In this document: one piece after another, positions 6,709 to 9,379 of the stretch
How positions within the stretch are numbered: the first letter of the stretch is position 1
How the letters are laid out: the number at the start of each line of letters is the position of its first letter
Assembly (NCBI GenBank): GCA_017398105.1
Contig: JAFQHF010000162.1
Location: 1 to 9,379, forward strand
Direction: 5' to 3'
DNA from: Oscillospiraceae bacterium
GTDB lineage: Bacteria > Bacillota_A > Clostridia > Oscillospirales > Oscillospiraceae
Length of the DNA stretch: 9,379 bases
The notes under the pieces: generated by a model
Told to the model about the DNA's origin: nothing
Database searches by the model: none
The model's input: only the letters and a program-made list of their open reading frames with translations
Translations under genes and position numbers: made by a program

Positions 6709-7433
6709 CCGGCCTGACAATGGGAAGCCTCTTTGATGGTATTGGTGGTTTCCCACTGGCGGCGATCCGGCACGGCATCACGCCTGTCTGGGCCAGTGAG
6801 ATCGAGGCTTTTCCCATTGAAGTCACAAAGCACCAATTCCCAGGCATGATCCATGTCGGGGATATCACAAAGCTGGACGGAGCAAAACTCCCACCAGTTC
6901 AAATCATCTGTGGGGGCAGCCCCTGCCAGGATTTGAGCGTTGCGGGCGCCCGCGCCGGTCTCTCAGGAGAACGCTCCGGCCTGTTTATGGAGCAGATCCG
7001 CATCGTCAAGGAAATGAGAGCGGCAGATATGGCACGCGGCCGTACTGGAATCGATGTGCGCCCCCGCTGGATGTGCTGGGAAAATGTGCCGGGCGCCTTT
7101 TCAAGCGGAGATCCGAAATACGAGGACTTCCGAATCGTGCTGGAAGAGATCATGAGAGTCTCTATACCGGAGGCAAGAATGCCTGGACCAAACCCCGGAG
7201 AGGGCTGGCCGGACGCCGGAATGCTTTTGAAGGAAGAATATGCCTTTTCTTTGGCGTGGCGTTGTCTGGACGCACAATTTTGGGGTTTGGCGCAACGAAG
7301 AAAGCGCATTTTTCTACTGGCTGACTTTGCCAGCCTGTATGCGCCATTGCTCCTGTTCGATGCACTGGATGAACTGGAGGATAAAGGAGAGGAGGAACGA
7401 AAATGTACCAGTGCGATCAATACGGACAGTTGA
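6705..7433 (+). CDS. Cytosine-5 DNA methyltransferase, alpha (catalytic) half
   Basis: This 242-residue protein carries only the catalytic half of a C5 DNA methyltransferase. It has motif I GSLFDGIGG (7-15, SAM binding), motif IV GGSPCQ (70-75) with the nucleophile Cys74, motif VI ENVPG (126-130) and motif VIII QRRKRIFLL (197-205). Motifs IX and X and the recognition domain are missing. They occur in the next gene, which overlaps by 31 nt. The start at 6705 shares ATGA with the TrbL-like stop, and AAAGGCGG (6690-6697) lies 7 nt upstream; the frame extends further 5' but has no supported start there. Two-gene C5 enzymes split at this point are known (M.AquI alpha/beta). No cognate nuclease is nearby, so an anti-restriction role during transfer is likely. 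Confidence 0.9.
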   Translation: MTGLTMGSLFDGIGGFPLAAIRHGITPVWASEIEAFPIEVTKHQFPGMIHVGDITKLDGAKLPPVQIICGGSPCQDLSVAGARAGLSGERSGLFMEQIRIVKEMRAADMARGRTGIDVRPRWMCWENVPGAFSSGDPKYEDFRIVLEEIMRVSIPEARMPGPNPGEGWPDAGMLLKEEYAFSLAWRCLDAQFWGLAQRRKRIFLLADFASLYAPLLLFDALDELEDKGEEERKCTSAINTDS

Positions 7434-9016
7434 CGCTGTTGGAAATAGAACCATGCGAAGAAATAAAAAAATCGCCCAGACCCAAGGCAAAAAAGCCTGA
7501 TTCTGTGCTGATTGCAATCCCGTTTTATTACATCGACTTTAAAGATGTAGATCTCTTCGGCAACCCTCATTGGGAATTTCGTTCCCCGCTACGTGAGGGA
7601 AAGCAACCGTTGAACACAGGTGTTGCTCCCAGAACACCAATTCGCGCATCCTTAACCGACATACTGGAATCAAATCCTGATCCCAAATATGACCTCACAA
7701 CTACGGCCTGTGTTGGCATTCTACGCAGAGCGGGAGAACGAGGAAAGGAACTCCCTGAGCAGTTGAAAATGGCGCTCACAATACAGGCTGGACTATCGAA
7801 AGTCCCATACACGCCGACAGAGATGAAAGCCTACCATATCAATCAACGGGACGAAGGAATTGACCTGAACGGAGTATCCGGGGCGCTCATGGCCACCAAC
7901 AATATGCAGATGCAGACCTTCGTGACACAGAGTGACACACCTGATGGTGTGATCACACCTGTGGCCTTCGCCGCCAATCAGAGGGACGAGGTGCGGGATT
8001 TGCACGATGTCGCCGGTGCCTTGGGCGCACAACCCGGAATGAAGCAGCAGACCTTTATTGCAGAGGGAGTGGTCACCAAAGGAAACGGTGACTGCTTCCT
8101 CACACACGAACAGCACACCAGTCTCTCGACCGGTGGTGGGCAGGCCGGACAGGGATACCCCTGCGTGCTGACTGCGGGCTTCTCCGCAGGCCAGGGGGCA
8201 AAAGCTGGAGGCATCGGCTACAGCGAGGAACTGTCGCCTACGCTGAAGGCTTCTGAGAGCGGCACGAATATGGTGCCGAGCATCCTGTGTCTGAACGACC
8301 AGGGCGGCAAGGTCATGTCCTGCTCCGAGGATGTCAGTGGCACGCTCCGCGCCCAGGAACATGGACACCAGCCCATCGTCATGGATGAGGTACTTCTGTT
8401 TGAAAACCACGGCATCGACTCCCGCTACACCGGTCCGCACTCCGTGTCGCCGACCATGTCCGCACGCTACGGGACCGGCGGAAATAATGTCCCGCTAATT
8501 TCCCAGAGCGCCGAGGTCTTCTGCATCACCGGAAACGCCATTGACAGGCAGCCCCAAAACGGCGGCAACGGTATTGGCTATCAGGAGGATCTGGCGTACA
8601 CGCTGACGGCGACCGACCGGCACAGTGTCTATGCCCGTCAGCGTGTGGATATGTTCCGTATCGATGATGTGGCATCTACCCAGAGTGCCAGACAGCACAA
8701 GGATGCCACCGACCTGATCGTGGATGTGGCAGGACTGGACTGCCGCAATGCCACTGAGAACGGCGACCTCTGCGGGACGCTCCAGAAAGGCACCTCCGGC
8801 AGTTCTCTCAACTCCATACATCCAATTCGGTACGGAATCCATATCCGCCGCCTGACACCACTGGAGTGTGAACGGCTGCAGGGCTTTCCGGACCTATGGA
8901 CGGCAATCGTCTCCGCCTCGGATTCAGCAAGGTATAAGGCCCTTGGAAACTCGGTGGCCATCCCTTGTGTGGAGTTTATTATGAAGGCAATAGCAGTGGC
9001 AACTCTCATCACATAG
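7403..9016 (+). CDS. Cytosine-5 DNA methyltransferase, beta (recognition) half
   Basis: This 537-residue protein supplies the parts missing from the alpha half. The C-terminus carries motif IX RRLTPLECERLQGFPD (482-497) and motif X KALGNSVAIPCVEF (512-525). Residues 84-125 (SLTDILESNPDPKYDL, then CVGILRRAGERGKELP) match the linker seen after motif VIII in single-chain phage and ICE enzymes. Between them, residues 156-465 form a long repeat-bearing region holding the target recognition function. This is far larger than a normal recognition domain. No PCQ or ENV motif is present, so it cannot act alone. The start at 7403 has GGAGG (7391-7395) 7 nt upstream, inside the alpha gene. A dedicated site argues for a true two-subunit enzyme rather than a recent frameshift. 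The N-terminal 70 residues (MYQCDQYGQLTLLE...) are specific to this half. Confidence 0.88.
   Translation: MYQCDQYGQLTLLEIEPCEEIKKSPRPKAKKPDSVLIAIPFYYIDFKDVDLFGNPHWEFRSPLREGKQPLNTGVAPRTPIRASLTDILESNPDPKYDLTTTACVGILRRAGERGKELPEQLKMALTIQAGLSKVPYTPTEMKAYHINQRDEGIDLNGVSGALMATNNMQMQTFVTQSDTPDGVITPVAFAANQRDEVRDLHDVAGALGAQPGMKQQTFIAEGVVTKGNGDCFLTHEQHTSLSTGGGQAGQGYPCVLTAGFSAGQGAKAGGIGYSEELSPTLKASESGTNMVPSILCLNDQGGKVMSCSEDVSGTLRAQEHGHQPIVMDEVLLFENHGIDSRYTGPHSVSPTMSARYGTGGNNVPLISQSAEVFCITGNAIDRQPQNGGNGIGYQEDLAYTLTATDRHSVYARQRVDMFRIDDVASTQSARQHKDATDLIVDVAGLDCRNATENGDLCGTLQKGTSGSSLNSIHPIRYGIHIRRLTPLECERLQGFPDLWTAIVSASDSARYKALGNSVAIPCVEFIMKAIAVATLIT
7868..8797 (+). repeat. Array of [S/G]-x-T-L-type motifs in the recognition region
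   Basis: Eight short related motifs recur in the beta half: NGVSGALMATNN (156), HDVAGALGAQPG (201), EELSPTLKASES (275), EDVSGTLRAQEH (309), HSVSPTMSARYG (346), EDLAYTLTATDR (395), DDVASTQSARQH (421) and GDLCGTLQKGTS (454). HTSLSTGGGQ (238) is a probable ninth. Spacing is mostly 26-49 residues. Most are followed after about 8 residues by a hydrophobic triplet (QPIV, VPLI, SVYA, DLIV). A T-L dipeptide is a known mark of C5 recognition domains, so these may be serial recognition elements or structural repeats. Confidence 0.65.
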
Positions 9017-9090
9017 CTTTCTCCGTTATGCTTAGGTTTGTACCTTGTTCTTTGGTGGTGTTGGTAATAGCTATTGTCCATAGCTTTGGA
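9013..9090. promoter_or_regulatory. Repeated ATAGCT motifs upstream of the RHH-like gene
   Basis: ATAGCT occurs three times: 9013-9018 (overlapping the methyltransferase beta stop), 9067-9072 and 9080-9085. The last two lie in adjacent palindromes, AATAGCTATT (9066-9075, perfect) and TCCATAGCTTTGGA (9077-9090, imperfect), with centres 13 bp apart. They precede a gene for a putative ribbon-helix-helix protein, a class that often binds short repeated operators near its own gene. TATACT (9091-9096) could be a -10, but I see no matching -35. The rest of the 114-nt spacer holds no gene I can support. Confidence 0.35.
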
Positions 9091-9130
9091 TATACTTGCG
9101 TTGCAAAATCGAGGAAAGGAGCGGCATACA

Positions 9131-9379
9131 ATGGCCGAAAAGACAAAAAACCTGTGCGCGCAGATCCCGGAGTCACTGCATGATACCGTCCGGTCTCACC
9201 AGTTGGAATCCGGCAAAACCATGAACGCCTACATGACGGAACTACTCACACACTTCTATGAAAATCAGAAAGGAATGACATCCATGGAAAACACAAGAAC
9301 TCTGGCGGTGCAGATCGATGCCGAACTGTTCGACCGGCTCGATGACTACCTGAAGAAGAACAAACTCAAGAAGCGGAAC
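9131..9379 (+). CDS. Ribbon-helix-helix-like small protein, 3' end outside window
   Basis: 83 codons are visible with no stop. The protein appears to hold two similar segments in a row: NLCAQIPESLHDTVRSHQLE then TMNAYMTELLTHFYE (7-44), and RTLAVQIDAELFDRLDDYLK (56-75), cut at KKRN. Each has a short beta strand with alternating polar residues followed by helices, as in Arc/MetJ-type ribbon-helix-helix DNA-binding proteins. Such proteins are common next to conjugation genes in Firmicute ICEs, where they are often annotated only as hypothetical or DNA-binding. The start at 9131 has AAAGGAG (9115-9121) 9 nt upstream. A second ATG at 9284, with AGAAAGGA 9 nt upstream, could yield the second segment alone. 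A regulatory role is inferred. Confidence 0.7.
   Translation, partial: MAEKTKNLCAQIPESLHDTVRSHQLESGKTMNAYMTELLTHFYENQKGMTSMENTRTLAVQIDAELFDRLDDYLKKNKLKKRN

Noticed and set aside
7381..7433. Split C5 methyltransferase as a frameshifted pseudogene
   Set aside because: The beta gene has a strong, well-spaced ribosome binding site and all conserved motifs are intact across the two halves. I keep a real two-gene enzyme as the main reading, though homologue comparison could still overturn it.
6899..7570. Long antisense open frame opposite the C5 methyltransferase alpha gene
   Set aside because: Its translation shows no recognisable domain. The plus strand here encodes clear C5 motifs, so this is a by-product of codon composition. 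The same applies to long antisense frames at 7793-8440 and over the methylase/nuclease cassette.

Overview
The window looks like part of an integrative and conjugative element (ICE) from a gut Clostridia-type Firmicute (Oscillospiraceae/Lachnospiraceae range). The evidence is the gene set: a SpaA/CnaB-repeat surface protein, a small secreted two-helix DUF3852-like protein, a TrbL/VirB6-like multi-span membrane protein, a phage/ICE-type cytosine-5 DNA methyltransferase and a ribbon-helix-helix-like small protein. AGGAGG-type ribosome binding sites and fairly GC-rich coding sequence fit the same assignment. No rRNA, tRNA, CRISPR array, transposase or integrase is visible, and both window ends cut through genes.

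Layout. 1-2271 (+) is the 3' part of a large surface protein with six CnaB-like repeats, ending in LPRTGY. A hairpin (2288-2318) separates it from 2354-2695 (+), a secreted VirB2-like two-helix protein, and 2697-2915 (+), a 72-residue unknown. Next comes a reversed two-gene cassette. The EcoRI-type adenine methyltransferase (5148-4030, -) is first in its transcript and a DUF262-HNH nuclease (4027-2933, -) follows after 2 nt. The cassette has its own -10 element and paired palindromes in its leader, and its last stop codon lies in the loop of a terminator-like hairpin. Plus-strand genes resume with an unknown 144-residue protein (5289-5723), a terminator overlapping a second hairpin (5737-5796), and the TrbL-like protein (5809-6708). 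This overlaps by ATGA the alpha half of a split C5 methyltransferase (6705-7433), which overlaps the beta half (7403-9016). A short spacer with repeated ATAGCT motifs leads to a truncated RHH-like gene (9131-9379).

How the parts fit. The plus-strand genes make cell-surface and mating-channel components. The orphan two-subunit C5 methyltransferase is joined to the channel gene by start/stop overlap, so the transferred DNA could be methylated against recipient restriction. The reversed adenine-methylase/DUF262-HNH pair looks like defence cargo inserted among transfer genes, and is the best candidate for an under-described system. Other points of interest are the 8-9 repeated [S/G]-x-T-L-like motifs in the recognition half of the split C5 enzyme, the paired dyads in the methylase leader, and the mutually exclusive hairpins before the TrbL-like gene. 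All family calls come from reading motifs by eye; no database search was run.
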